Shown here piece by piece: positions 8,510 to 18,303 of a stretch of 64,000 bases of DNA. The number at the start of each line of letters is the position of its first letter. Positions within the stretch are counted from its first letter, which is position 1. This DNA is from Cyanophora paradoxa (taxonomy: Eukaryota; Glaucocystophyceae; Cyanophorales; Cyanophoraceae). The notes under the pieces are model-generated. The model made no database searches. It worked only from the letters and a program-made list of their open reading frames with translations, and was not told the origin of the DNA. The stretch spans positions 1 through 64,000 of the forward strand of contig QPMI01000082.1 of the NCBI GenBank assembly GCA_004431415.1, given 5' to 3'. The position numbers were made by a program, and so were the translations under genes.

Positions 8510-10195
8510 TGCCGATCCTTGTACAACAACGGAATCTTCGGCGGCCCTGATTGCAGCGGTGCAAAGTACTACAGGATCGAAGGCGTACGAAAGGGACATT
8601 GCAGAGCTGCAGAAAGATAACAAAACGATCGTTTACTCAGACGAGCAGGTGAGAATACTGCAGAGGAGCTGAAGACAAGGGAGCGGCAATTTAACGAAAT
8701 GAGACAGCGGCCGAGAAAAAGATAGCGACGATTTGAAAGAGGCGAGCGATAGAATTGAGAAATCCCTGGAGGCCGAGGAGAAAGCCGAGATCCGGAAGAG
8801 AGAGGCCGATAGGATCGTGGAAAACGCGATAAGGAGGCAAAGGAGCAGGCAAGACCGAGCTGGAGAAACTGGACATGGAAATAGCAAACAAGTCAACATA
8901 GCAAACGAGGTCGAAGAGGCACAAAGATGCTGGACGATGAGCGAAAGCAGCGGAGAGCAAGCCAGAAAAGCAAAGGAGATTTAAGCAGCTCGAACTGCGA
9001 GAACAGGAGAGCAGAAGGCAGAGGGCTCGCATCCACCATACGATTCAACCTAGAGCAGCAAGTGAAAACGCTGACGCCGAGCTGCAGAGATAGGACGCTG
9101 TGCCAAGGGCACAATGGAGACGCAGACGACGCCAAGCCCGATCCAAGGCCGCCGCCGAGAGCTGCCCTTCGCGCGCTGGGTAGGAGCGACCAGGTGAAGA
9201 GCTCATTGCCTCACGCTCGAGGATCAGAGGCCCTCTTCGACGCGTTAGAGCAGCGGCGCAGGCGGACGAGGAGGCAGCTGCAAGACAGAAGAGGAACGAC
9301 TGAAGGCAATGCAAACTGCATCAGACGAGAATTTGCACGGCTGGAGAGCCGAAGGTAGCGGAGCGTAAGCGACGACTGGAGACGTTCAGGGGGCGCAGAT
9401 GGATTTTACCGCTCGGAGCTCAAAAGACTGAAAGAAGAAATGCATCGGGGACAGGCTCCGCGCCATGGAAGAGAACATGCGCGACTTTAGCTACGTTATG
9501 GATCAGCTGACGGAAGGGTCAGAAAGACGCCGAAGAACTGAGGAGAAAGATGCCGATGAGAAGTGGAAAAACTTTGAGCGTCAGGCTGTTCAGAGCCATC
9601 AGCGATGCCATCTGGATAGCATACGCGACGTGGAGGAGATGCACAGAGAACTGCGACGGAAGCGAGCCTGTGGCGGGAGCCCTCGAATGGTCACTGTACC
9701 GGATACAAAAGGGGAGTTTTGGCAGAGCTGCGAGCCAATCCGAAAACGGTGAGCGCGGCGCACAGACGCGTACCTCTCCATGGTCGATTACGTGGCAAGC
9801 TGAGCAAATTTGGAAATGCGAAGAGCCATCATTCCAGCGAGGGCTCGCGCAGTACGATGCCATGGTGCGCGATCTGGAGGCCTTCAAACGTGAGCACCAC
9901 CCGCCAAATACAAGATTCACATAGATACGACGGCATTCATGGCGATCTAAGAAGAGAGAGACGAGGCAAGAGTCAGATCGAGGAGCGCTACAGAAAGCCC
10001 AAGCGGACAAGGAGTACGCAAACAGGGTGATCGAAGAGCGAAGCAGCAAGCCAAGGAGAACGCGCGAGACGCAACGCCGAGATAGAAGAGCAGAGCGGAA
10101 GATCGCAGAGCGCAAGGCGGCAGAGAAGAGGCAAGAAAGACCAAGGTAGAGACAGAGTACCAAGCATTGAAACGGAGGCCAATCAACTGTTAAAA
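8510..10195 (+). CDS. Viral coiled-coil protein, heavily frameshifted
   Basis: The reading starts around LYNNGIFGGPDCSG (about 8518) and passes to long charged helices: KAYERDIAELQKDNKTIVY (8580s), EELKTRERQFNEM, EASDRIEKSLEAEEKAEIRK (8737 on), MEENMRDFSYVMDQLTEGS (9465 on) and many Lys/Glu/Arg/Gln-rich pieces to about 10,190. Five or more frame switches occur, but heptad-like helical composition persists in the currently open frame, arguing for a single protein of about 500 residues. No Walker motif or globular domain is visible. It may be a virion scaffold or tail-like structural protein; the function is unknown. Confidence 0.45.
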
Positions 10196-10199
10196 GGAG

Positions 10200-11090
10200 G
10201 GAAGGCCTACGCGACGAGGGCGGGCGTGGCTCGGCCAGCCCGGACACATCACCCTCGCGGAAAGGACGACGTTTCCGTAGAGGAAATGCGCCCGGCACGG
10301 CTCGCCTGCCCTCCGAGGGCGTATTCAGACGCTCGACAGGCGCGTGATGGGCGACTCGGACGTTATTCTGCGCAACGCCCTCATGCCCTACGGCGACTGA
10401 ACCGCGCCACCGCCGACGCCCTTGCTGATTTCGACCTCGAGCGATTCACCACCAAAGAGCAGCGCGACGCCTTCCTGGGCGCCCGAGGGCCAGGCGGCCC
10501 GGGTGCCAAGGAGCCTTCAGCGCAGAGACCCTCTTCTCCGCGATGGTACGGCGAACAACGACGGCATGTCTTTCGGGGCAGCCGATTTATTCAGGGGCGG
10601 GCATCGACTTGGTGGCGCCGGGCTGGGGGTACGGCTCGCGGCCATGCGGCGGGCGGCGCGCGGCGGCCGGCCTTGGGCTGGCGACGGCGGCGGCCTGCTC
10701 TCGCCTACCAGCGCTCTCGCAGGGCAAGATAGGGGAGGCCGAGTTCTTCGATACGTTCCGCGATCAGATGATCATGACGGTCGGCTCTTTTGGCCTTCAG
10801 ACGGGCATGTCGTCCGCCCTGAGCGCCCTCACGAAAATGAGGATCGCACGGTGGGCGGACTTGGCCTGTCCATCCTCGCGGCGCCATCGCGCAGTGATCG
10901 TGGATATCATCAACGGGCGCAGCGCGGAAGAAATCGTGAAGAACTTTTCAAGTACCCCGTCGACTGGGCGACCGACACCATACAGTTCATCGCGGAGCTC
11001 TCGCAACAGATCTACGACTGGGCGTCGAGACGTGGGCGACGAGGCGAGCCAGCTGCGCAACCGAATTAATCGGCTGGAGGCGAGCTGGGC
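10200..11090 (+). CDS. Hypothetical viral protein with hydrophobic middle, frameshifted
   Basis: Pieces in changing frames read GHITLAERTTFP, LRGRIQTLDRRVMGDSDVIL, RNALMPYGD, ATADALADFDLERFTTKEQR, a Gly/Ala-rich hydrophobic stretch (about 10,600-10,720), KIGEAEFFDTFRDQMIMTVG, SFGLQTGMSSALSALTK, INGRSAEEIVKNF, and KYPVDWATDTIQFIAELSQQ followed by IYDWAS. The hydrophobic, glycine-rich centre could be membrane-associated. No family recognised. It abuts the next gene with no clear spacer. Confidence 0.35.
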
Positions 11091-11097
11091 TCCGGAT

Positions 11098-11680
11098 TTT
11101 GGGTGTGTACGACCCTCGGAGGCGCGCGAAATGCCTCGCTCTTGGCCCAGGAGCTGCGGTTAAACGAAATCAAGGAGCGAAGGAGCTGCAGGCCTTCATT
11201 CGCGCGCTCGACAACAGCATCAACGATTACCGTACCCCCAAGGACCAGAAGACCCTGCTCGAAATCGATCGCGCGACCGTGCTCTTCCTCTCCAGCTCAC
11301 CGTTAAAATGCAGGAGGCTTCGGGTCGACTTCGCTCGCCCTGAGTCGACTTATGCGCGACCTGAAGCAGATGATAAAGAGGAGACCAAGGGCGGAAGCGC
11401 GTCTTAATTGCCGTCTACCAGGAGGGCCTCAACAGGATCAATCACATCGAAGCCCTAAGGCGCGAATTCGGCTCGGCCATCCGTCACTCGGCGTCTCGTC
11501 GAACGGAGGGCGCAGGTGGCCCGCCTGGCGGACGCCAACTCGCGCCTCGAGATTCCCGGACCTTCCGCATGCAGGATTGGTGGGAGGCCGAGGCCTTCAG
11601 GAATTACGGGCCTTCATAGACAACGGATCAATTCGCAGAGCCCCAAGGCAAACTGGCTGGTACCCAAGGCCTACGTCGAT
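11098..11680 (+). CDS. Hypothetical viral protein(s), frameshifted
   Basis: Contains NASLLAQELRLNEIK, then KELQAFIRALDNSINDYRTP, KDQKTLLEIDRATVLFLSS (about 11,180-11,300), YQEGLNRINHIEALRREFGS (about 11,410-11,480), ARLADANSRLEIPG and MQDWWEAEAFRNYG (about 11,565). Mostly helical and charged. It could be one gene of about 190 residues or two. No family recognised. The fibre gene begins immediately after. Confidence 0.3.
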
Positions 11681-11682
11681 AA

Positions 11683-13611
11683 ATGGTTGACAGGCCTGCA
11701 GCACCATACACCAAGAAGATCGCCAAAGGCATCGAGTACTGGGCGCCCGAGCCAGGCCAGCCGTGTTTGCATCGCAGAACTACGAGTGGCACATGGCGCC
11801 GGGGCGAGCCAGCCGTGAGCACCGTGGGCGTTGCCGTGCCGCAGCTGGCGACGGTGGCACACACGGGGGCGTATGCAGATCTCAGCGGAGGCCGACGATA
11901 CCCGTGATACCAACAACGTGGGCGTGGATAGCATCACGGGAAGCCGAGTACGTATCCCCACGCAGACCACCAGCACACCATCTCTCAGATCAGCGACTGG
12001 ACGGCCCCGGACTTGACGAACATCTCCGTGGATTGGGACAACGTAACGGGCAAGCCACTTACCTTCCCCCCTCTACACACAGTCACAATGTGTACTGGGA
12101 TAATGTCATCGACCGACCCACTTCCTTCCCACCCTCTACGCACAGTCACACAGAGTACTCGCTCACCAGCCACGGGCACAGAAACGTGAACATGGATGCG
12201 TACATAACGCACGGCACGTCCTTCCACTCCTACGCTGCGTACACGGAGTTTAACATCAATTCAACATACACGGTGACGTTCAACATTACATTCGGACAGG
12301 CGTACGACACTGGAGGCGGACTGGGACCCCAGCAAACCCAACGCCGGTTATTAACGTAACCCCCTCGTTCGACATCAATCCGGCGGCAGCACGGATGTCG
12401 ATTTCTACGGGCCAACGTCACGGCGGTGAGTCACACTGGCTTTACAGTTAAAGTGAGATTCCAACCCAGAATGACGGTCACGCCCACCCAAATTGTCCAG
12501 CTTTTATTCATTGGACCGCGATCGGCAAGCTGCTTATGTAATCGATTTTCTGATGCAATCCAAAAATGTCGGTCGCTGTCCTCTATTTACCTATGCTGCC
12601 AGCGTGAATCACAAGGGCGATCACACGATTAAGGAGACCACCCTCGGAAACCAGGCCACGAGGCCCCCTACAACGCCACGGCCGTCCCTTTTCCGAGGCC
12701 GACCTCGTCCGCGTCGGCGAGCTGCGCTGCGACAAGATGCGCACGCGGGAGGGCGGTCGGCCGTGCCGGGGCGCGTGAGGACGCAGAGGCTCACCGTCAC
12801 GAACGGGCCTGGGACGGGAGCGGGTACACCACGAATCAGGTGACCTTTAATGGGACTGTGAACGGGAGGGAATGCGGCTCTGTATGTGCAAGGAGGCGGA
12901 GCAAACGTGGTGGGGGCTTAGGGTGAGCGGGCTTCAAACTTGGCGGCATCGTTACATTGGACGATAAGCTGCAAATTACCGGAACGTCACCGTACATAAA
13001 TGGCGGTGGTTCAGGCGTAGCTATAAAGTACAACGAAAACGATAGACTCCTCTGTGGGACTCTTGGCGTTGGTGTTACAGGTACTCTATTTACCTCGGCA
13101 ATCGAAGCCCTACTAATGGCCTAAGCATAGCAAACACTTCAATCGTTGATAGCGGAAGCGTCAGCTCTGGTCTATCCTTGAGAAACAACGGCACCGAACG
13201 ACTGCTGTGCGGAACCGTCGGCGTTGGCATCACGGGTCGGCTCATCGTCTCGACGCTCACGGCGATGGAAACCGAGCCGTTTATTCGGATGCTCAAGGAT
13301 ACCTGACAAACTCGTCGAGCGATAGCCGCCTGAAAGAAAATGTCGCGAGCATGTCGGGCATTCTCCCTCTTCTGCTGCAGCTGAATCCCGTGTCGTTCAC
13401 CTGGAAGAACACATCCTCGGGGGTTCGAAACGGATTACGGTCTCATCGCACAGGAAGTCCAAGGCGTCTTCCCGAGTCTCGTTTTCGAGAACGCGGATGG
13501 ATTTCTCGGGTAAACTACGACAGGCTCATTTCCCTGTCGTTGAAGGCAATTCAGGAACTTTCACAAGAAGTTCAAACTCTCAAAGACCAGGTAGCGGCAC
13601 TGGCGAGCTGA
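11683..13611 (+). CDS. Fibre protein with phage-type collar repeats and C-terminal peptidase S74 chaperone domain, frameshifted
   Basis: Starts MVDRPAAPYTKKIAKGIEYW and contains beta-rich repeats. Near 12,020-12,150 two units of the form W-DNV-GKP/DRP-x-FPPSTHSH occur, a signature of phage tail-fibre shafts. A further H-rich segment follows (TSHGHRNVNMDAYITHGTS). Between 12.5 and 13.3 kb are trimeric-fibre-like repeats (GNRAVYSDAQGYL). The C-terminus (about 13,315-13,611) has SSDSRLKENVASMSG, LNPVSFTWKN, then DYGLIAQEVQGVFPSLVFEN in a second frame, and YDRLISLSLKAIQEL with a final coiled coil. This is the S74 intramolecular chaperone, which trimerises the fibre and then cleaves itself off; the serine-lysine pair in SDSRLKEN is present. 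It probably binds the host cell. Several frameshifts break the gene. Confidence 0.8.
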
Positions 13612-13631
13612 TCTGGAACAACTAGGAATAA

Positions 13632-15357
13632 CTACACCGCGAGTATCACAATTCGACCGTTGCCACCGTCGCTGAAAGACGAGCCACCGTTGCCGCCCCT
13701 ACCAATGCCTGCTGCGTAGTGAGCGTCTCCGCTATTTCCTGCCACCTGGCCGGACCCAGGATACACCGTAGCATCCGTCAAGTTTCCTATGTAGCTCGAG
13801 CCACCGCCACCTCCAAACATTCTTGCTATTGGTTCTCTGACACTCCGCTCCTGCTGGACCCAGAGCCTCCACCGAAGTAACCACCACCACCACCACCACC
13901 GAACCTGTAGCCGCTTGAATCAGGCCCAGTCTCTCCACCTTGGCGCAAAGTTCCCGGGTTGCTGGCCTGGCCCTGAGGCCACAACACCGGCTCCGCCAGC
14001 GTTTGGGTGCCTCCTTGAGCCGGTATCTCTCCGGTTACTCCAACCAACCCAGCCGCACCACCGGTCAACCCCCCGCCTACTCCCCCGCCGCCATTCGAAT
14101 CACATGTACCCCACCTCCGGCCCCTGCAACAACCAAGTCGGTCCCTGCAACGCGCTGAATTGCAGAACGACCACCACCGGCGCCGTTTTTGTACTCCGGA
14201 TCGACGCTATGGCTCCAGCCCTTCCACCACCTCCGTAGACGGTAGCAGTGGCAGTCCCCGATACACCCTTTGGGCCGCCGCATCCAACAACAAGGATGAG
14301 CGTCTCCCCGAGGACACAGCCAATGTACCAACTACGCAAGCACCCGCGCCTCCACGGACCCCCGTACCTGCGCGTTCTCCGCCTCCACCCCGGCCGCCCA
14401 TACGATGACACGCACAGCCACAGTCCCGTTGGTACTACGAAAGTCTGGTCGGCCCCGGTGTAGGAGAATGTACCCAAAACAGGAGCGTTTGCAGTTGTTG
14501 CACTGGCAGACGAGGACTGAGGGCCTTCCTCGCCGATCTGGTTGACGCCCTTGATGGTGTAAGTGTAAGTGGTTCCGTAAACGGTCGTTGTGTCCGAAAA
14601 GGGCTGCTCGTGTCGCTGGCAAGGAACACGCCACCCTGTAGATGTTGTAGGAGACGGTGACGCCGTCACCGGCACCGACCACTCGAGCACAACAGGCTGT
14701 GCTGCCCCCGCCGCGGGGTTGCAGTGAGCCCAGTGGGCGCCCCCGGTCCGTGGTGACGTACGCCGCAATACTCTTCGGCCCTCCCTCCCGTGTTCGTCGC
14801 GGAGATCTGGTACTCGTACCCTGTACCCCAGACGGTGGTCGTGTCGCTGTAGGAGTTGGTCGCGGAGTCTGTGAGGTAGGCCCCGTCTCTGTAAATCTTG
14901 TATCCCGTCGCTCCCGTGGACGCAGTCCAGCTGAGGCTGACAGGCTGCTGCTGGTCGTTGGGTGCTGATGCCGTCACGTTCGTGGGGCGTTTGGCATAGT
15001 CCAGACCAGGAGCGGATCGGACTTGTCGTATTCGACACCGCCCACGATGCCGGCCACCTGGTAAGAGTATTCCGTGCCCCACGTAAGAGCAGTGCTATCG
15101 TCAATGTACGAGGTAGACAGGGCACTGCTCGCAAATCCGATTGGCGTACCGTTCCTGTAAATTCGAATCGAGTCCGCGCCCTCCATGGCCACCCAGTTGA
15201 TTGTGACGACTATGGCGGGTTTCGGGAAGCCCGAAGACGCGGGCCGCCCCGGCAATAAAATCGCCGTAGGTCTGGGCCGTGCGGTCGTGAGCGTGGTGTA
15301 GGCTTCGATCTGCGGGCTGAAGCCGCCTATGCCTTGGAAGAGAATGTAATTGCTCAT
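13632..15357 (-). CDS. FN3-domain protein with glycine-rich C-terminal region, frameshifted (viral surface protein)
   Basis: The minus-strand start MSNYILFQGIGGFSPQIEAY is at 15,357, and its ATG overlaps the stop of the upstream gene by four bases (ATGA). Three to four fibronectin type III-like modules follow: NWVAMEGADSIRIYRNGTPI, LSWTASTGATGYKIYRDGAY, and TYTYTIKGVNQIGEEGPQSS with related repeats. Next comes FSYTGADQTFVVPTG, then a long glycine-rich domain with [35 protein letters not shown] and the end GGNGRIVILAV, stopping at 13,632. FN3 plus a glycine-rich jelly fold is typical of viral or phage adhesion proteins. The gene changes frame about six times. It probably sits on the virion surface together with the S74 fibre. 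Confidence 0.7.
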
Positions 15358-15750
15358 GGCACCCTCGTGGTGTAGAGAAGCGACTGTGCGTAGGTTGTGG
15401 GCGGGGCTTTGCCATCAGAGCCCGTGCTGCTGCTGCCCTGTTCGCGAACCGCCGCCACGCGGTAGAGTCGCTGGGCCCCAAACTAAAGGGAGAGTCCGTG
15501 TAGGTGACGGTTGGCGCATTCACCGTGGCCACGAGATCCCAGGGCCGTTGATGCTGGTCGCCCTGTACACCTTGTACTTGACGGCGTTGGTGACCGCGAC
15601 CCAGTTCAGCTGAAAGCCGTACGTACTGTTCCCGTTGTTGAGCACGGAGCCCGATCGCACCTGGGGCCTGCCCACAGTCAGCGAGATCGGCTCCACGCCA
15701 TACTGCGGAGCCTGCACCACCTGCTTTTTCACGAATACGAAGCGGGGCAT
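15354..15750 (-). CDS. FN3-like viral surface protein, frameshifted
   Basis: The minus-strand start at 15,750 reads MPRFVFVKKQVVQAPQYGVE. A fibronectin type III-like module follows (FQLNWVAVTNAVKYKVYRAT, then PTVTYTDSPFSLGPSD). The C-terminus in another frame reads TTYAQSLLYTTRVP and stops in the ATGA shared with the next gene, so the two are translationally linked neighbours of related build. About 130 residues. It has its own T-rich motif (TTTTTTCGG on the minus strand) 16 nt before the ATG. Probably an adhesion or fibre-associated protein. Confidence 0.6.
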
Positions 15751-15788
15751 TTTCCTCTACGATCCGAAAAAATATCTGCCCCGGGTAA
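15751..15788. promoter_or_regulatory. Bidirectional viral promoter segment
   Basis: This 38-bp spacer separates the divergent starts at 15,750 (-) and 15,789 (+). On the minus strand it reads ATTTTTTCGGATCG before the ATG; on the plus strand AATATCTGCCCCGGG before the ATG. It thus carries a version of the shared motif for each direction. Confidence 0.5.
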
Positions 15789-16465
15789 ATGACTTCCAAC
15801 TGGTACCAGACCCTCAGCGGCTCACTTGACGTTGGCAACAACACCAAGGATTTCGCACGCATACCCTCCGGCAGTTACGTCGACGTCTTTCTGCAGAATC
15901 CCGTCGTGATTCAGGTCGTTCAGAACGCCTACGCCACGCCCAAGATTTATTCCTACCAGCTCTTCTTCGACCCTCTGAGCCTCAGCGCAGAGGTTATCGA
16001 GCTGCTGCACGAATCAGGACTCGTGAAAAAGGTGGCACCTGCCACGGCCACTGCCAACGTCTTGCGCTGTCTCGAGGTCAAGTTCAGGGAGACGGGTACG
16101 GCCCCACCGTGAACCGGTACCCCAGTTCTTCGAATCTTCCGGGTACGGGAACTTACCAGATGAGGGGTACGCTCAAGGGCGACGTGCTCTTCACGAAATT
16201 CAATCCAAGTCCCGCGACCCTGGGGCCCTCTACACGGGCGGCAACCCACGCGGCTCGACTCTACCCCGCTTCCCCTTCACCTTTTTCAGGTTCCAGGTCT
16301 TCCCCTCTCCTACGCCGCCGACCAGCCCACTTCAGCACGGGCGCCAGCCTCTGCGCGGAGCTGCGTGAGTGCTCGATTTCCTACGCGTACGGCACCGACG
16401 CTGACTCTGTGCCTGGGGCCCGCGTCATGAACATCGGTGGCGACATCACCCTCTTTCACGGATAA
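15789..16465 (+). CDS. Virion-like protein, paralogue 1, frameshifted
   Basis: Starts MTSNWYQTLSGSLDVGNNTK, then ARIPSGSYVDVFLQNPVVIQ, SYQLFFDPLSLSAEVIELL, HESGLVKKVAP and VLRCLEVKF. After a frame change come DVLFTKFNPSP and the C-terminus SYAYGTDADSVPGARVMNIG with GDITLFHG, stop at 16,463. The order matches the next gene (VQNPV, FDIDSGVSADEAEALW, SGLLKKIEPS, VLELKF, LFTKF), so the two are tandem paralogues. Beta-rich composition fits a structural virion protein or fibre-associated baseplate-like protein. No named family is recognised. Confidence 0.5.
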
Positions 16466-16474
16466 TCTTTCTCA
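16464..16474 (+). promoter_or_regulatory. Viral-type T-rich motif
   Basis: AATCTTTCTCATTTG lies 14 nt before the ATG at 16,489, just past the stop of the first paralogue. Confidence 0.5.
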
Positions 16475-16488
16475 TTTGAGGTCGCAAA

Positions 16489-17299
16489 ATGCCGACCACC
16501 TCGGCCACCATCGTGAAGACCGTGTCTGCCGGCTCGATCGTCCCCGATTTCTACGGCAACGCTGGAACGTGGCCAACGCAGGGACGGACAAGGTGGAGTG
16601 GGACGGAAACTACGCCACCCCGCTCACCGTGAGGGTCCAGAATCCCGTCATGTTGCGCGTCACCTCCAACGATTTCGAGAATCCCGCCTCCTGCTCCGTG
16701 TACGTGTACTTTGACATCGACTCGGGCGTGAGCGCGGATGAGGCGGAGGCGCTCTGGCTCTCGGGCCTCCTGAAAAAGATAGAGCCCTCTGTGCCTGATC
16801 GGCCCGCCATTCGCGTGCTCGAACTCAAGTTCACCGCTAACACCGCCCTCACTCGCAAATTCGGGAATGGTGCGAATCCGAACATCAAAACGCATTTAGA
16901 TGGCGCCCTCATCGATGCCACACACAAGACCACGCAGGCCGTTCCCTTTGAGATGTACAACCTCTGGAAGATGACCGCAAAGGAGATGATGACGAATGCC
17001 ACCACGGGCGGCGCCTCGGGTACCGATTATTCATACGGCGCCTCGAATCCCGTACCCAGGTCTGGCCCCGGCTCCTCTTCACGAAATTCACTTTCAAATT
17101 GTACAACAACATCGCCGGAATGCCTACCTCTGGAATGGTCGTGGGCTCTACCCTCATGGCCGAACTAATTGAGGCAGAGGCGGACTACACGACTGCGACT
17201 ACCAACTCGACAGCGCCAGGCGCCGGAGCCGAAGTTTACGTGGCCTGGGAAACGGTCGGTCGCGAGTACGACACCAAGATTCACACCACTAGCGTCTAG
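16489..17299 (+). CDS. Virion-like protein, paralogue 2, frameshifted
   Basis: Starts MPTTSATIVKTVSAGSIVPD. The main open part (about 16,560-17,060) reads VEWDGNYATPLTVRVQNPVM, SVYVYFDIDSGVSADEAEAL, then SGLLKKIEPS, and VLELKFTANTALTRKFGNGA. Two further frame changes lead to LLFTKFTFKLYNNIAGMPTS and the end YVAWETVGREYDTKIHTTSV, stop 17,297-17,299. It is longer than paralogue 1, with an insertion of about 70 residues (HKTTQAVPFEMYNLWKMTAK). Same order of conserved blocks as its upstream neighbour, so a local gene duplication. Probably structural. Confidence 0.5.
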
Positions 17300-17335
17300 A
17301 CTGGCTAAGCTGCATTAGCACCTGTGTCGCCTCCA

Positions 17336-17653
17336 TCATCTCCCGAATCTCCTCGCTCTTCTCCTGTAAATTGGCGTACCCCTCCTCTTCTTGCGAATCT
17401 CCGACATTGATGCCCAGCGCAGGTTCTCCCTCCTGTAGTCCAGCGGGTTGCCGTTGATGTGTTCCACGTAGCGTCCACGTGGCGACTTCCCGAGGATCAG
17501 CTGGGAGAGGTAGTGCTTGCGCCCTCCGAACGTCTTGCTCACCCTGTCCCTGTCCACTCTCCAGGGAAACTCCAAGGCACTCGGGGGTACGTCCGAGTTG
17601 ACCAGGACGTTGTAGGCGACGTCTTGCGAGTCGGTGCACCGGAGCAGGGCCAT
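17336..17653 (-). CDS. HNH endonuclease (homing-type)
   Basis: Intact 105-codon ORF. The centre reads HYLSQLILGKSPRGRYVEHI, then NGNPLDYRRENLRWAS, which is the HNH nuclease signature (His-Asn-His type, H-I-N-G-N-P-L-D-x-R-x-E-N-L-R). The N-terminal part (ALEFPWRVDRDRV) resembles the AP2/NUMOD-like leaders of free-standing HNH genes in viruses and phages. The tail is very basic (KKRRGTPIYRRRARRFGR). It is preceded on its strand by GGTTTTTCCGAACC, the viral T-rich motif, 13 nt before the ATG. It is the last clearly viral gene before the ACTTGGG tract. It is also one of the few viral ORFs here without a frameshift. Confidence 0.75.
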   Translation of the reverse strand: MALLRCTDSQDVAYNVLVNSDVPPSALEFPWRVDRDRVSKTFGGRKHYLSQLILGKSPRGRYVEHINGNPLDYRRENLRWASMSEIRKKRRGTPIYRRRARRFGR

Positions 17654-17663
17654 TTTGCTCTAG

Positions 17664-17676
17664 GTTCGGAAAAACC
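17664..17676 (-). promoter_or_regulatory. Viral-type T-rich motif of the HNH gene
   Basis: On the minus strand TTTTTCCGAACC, directly between the HNH ATG (17,653) and the heptamer tract. Confidence 0.45.
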
Positions 17677-17677
17677 T

Positions 17678-17757
17678 GGGACTTGGGACTTGGGACTTGG
17701 GACTTGGGACTTGGGACTTGGGACTTGGGACTTGGGACTTGGGACTTGGGACTTGGG
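17678..17757 (+). repeat. Heptamer tract (GGGACTT)n, about 11 units
   Basis: About 80 bp of perfect ACTTGGG repeats. It is followed by GAAGAGTTGAAACCCAGGTC and then GGCCCAGACTTTCTCCAGG. The other two tracts have the same kind of flank in inverted orientation, so these are ends of related units. Confidence 0.85.
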
Positions 17758-18303
17758 AAGAGTTGAAACCCAGGTCCCGGCCCAGACTTTCTCCAGGATC
17801 AGAAATTTGTCAGACAAGTCAGGTGAGTTTTTCTACCGACTTTTTTACTCCTACCACCCCTCGTACTCTTTTTTACTCGTAGTCTTTTTTACTCGTATCC
17901 CATCTCGTACCCTCCTTCTCTCGACATCTCGCACGAATACTCCTACCCCTCTTCACATCCTTTTTCGGTTGCATACTCTCGTGAGCTTTCATGTCCAGTT
18001 TCATGCTACAAGTCGTACACCAGTTCAGACTCTACCTCGCTTGAAATCTCACCTGGAATGTCACCAGAAACGTCGTATCCAGAATTCCGTACCCCTTTCT
18101 AAGTCTGCCCGGTGGTTAGGGACTTGGTGCAGCAAACTCTCAGATCCAGAGAAAGTCTGGGCCCAGACCCTGAGTCTAACTCTTCCCAAGTCCCAAGTCC
18201 CAAGTCCCAAGTCCCAAGTCCCAAGTCCCAGGATCGCGCCAAGTCGTAACTGAATAGTCGGACAATTTTTACAAGTATGTACAGTGGAATGACGCAATAC
18301 TAT
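17758..18303. repeat. Inverted-repeat unit bounded by heptamer tracts
   Basis: The sequence inside tract 1 (GAAGAGTT, about 25 nt, then GGCCCAGACTTTCTCCAGGA) recurs inverted inside tract 2 near 18,135-18,184 (on the minus strand AAGAGTTAGACTCAGGG, then GGGCCCAGACTTTCTCTGG). The 350-bp core is a pyrimidine-rich segment with TCGTACTCTTTTTTACTCG-like repeats (17,850-17,910) and no gene. The layout resembles a small non-autonomous transposon with terminal inverted repeats, but no target-site duplication was found. Confidence 0.5.
18185..18231 (-). repeat. Heptamer tract (AAGTCCC)n, about 6.5 units, inverted
   Basis: Same heptamer as at 17,678, in the opposite orientation. The flank on its left is the inverted AAGAGTT...GGGCCCAGAC block. 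Confidence 0.85.

Noticed and set aside
17678-17757. True telomere end
   Set aside because: The tracts are internal and in both orientations; the unit is not the usual TTTAGGG or TTAGGG. Kept only as a telomere-like repeat.
17539-17817. LGTWDLG / SQVPSPK repeat peptide ORFs over the ACTTGGG tracts
   Set aside because: They are translations of the heptamer tract; a 7-bp unit reads open in several frames by chance.
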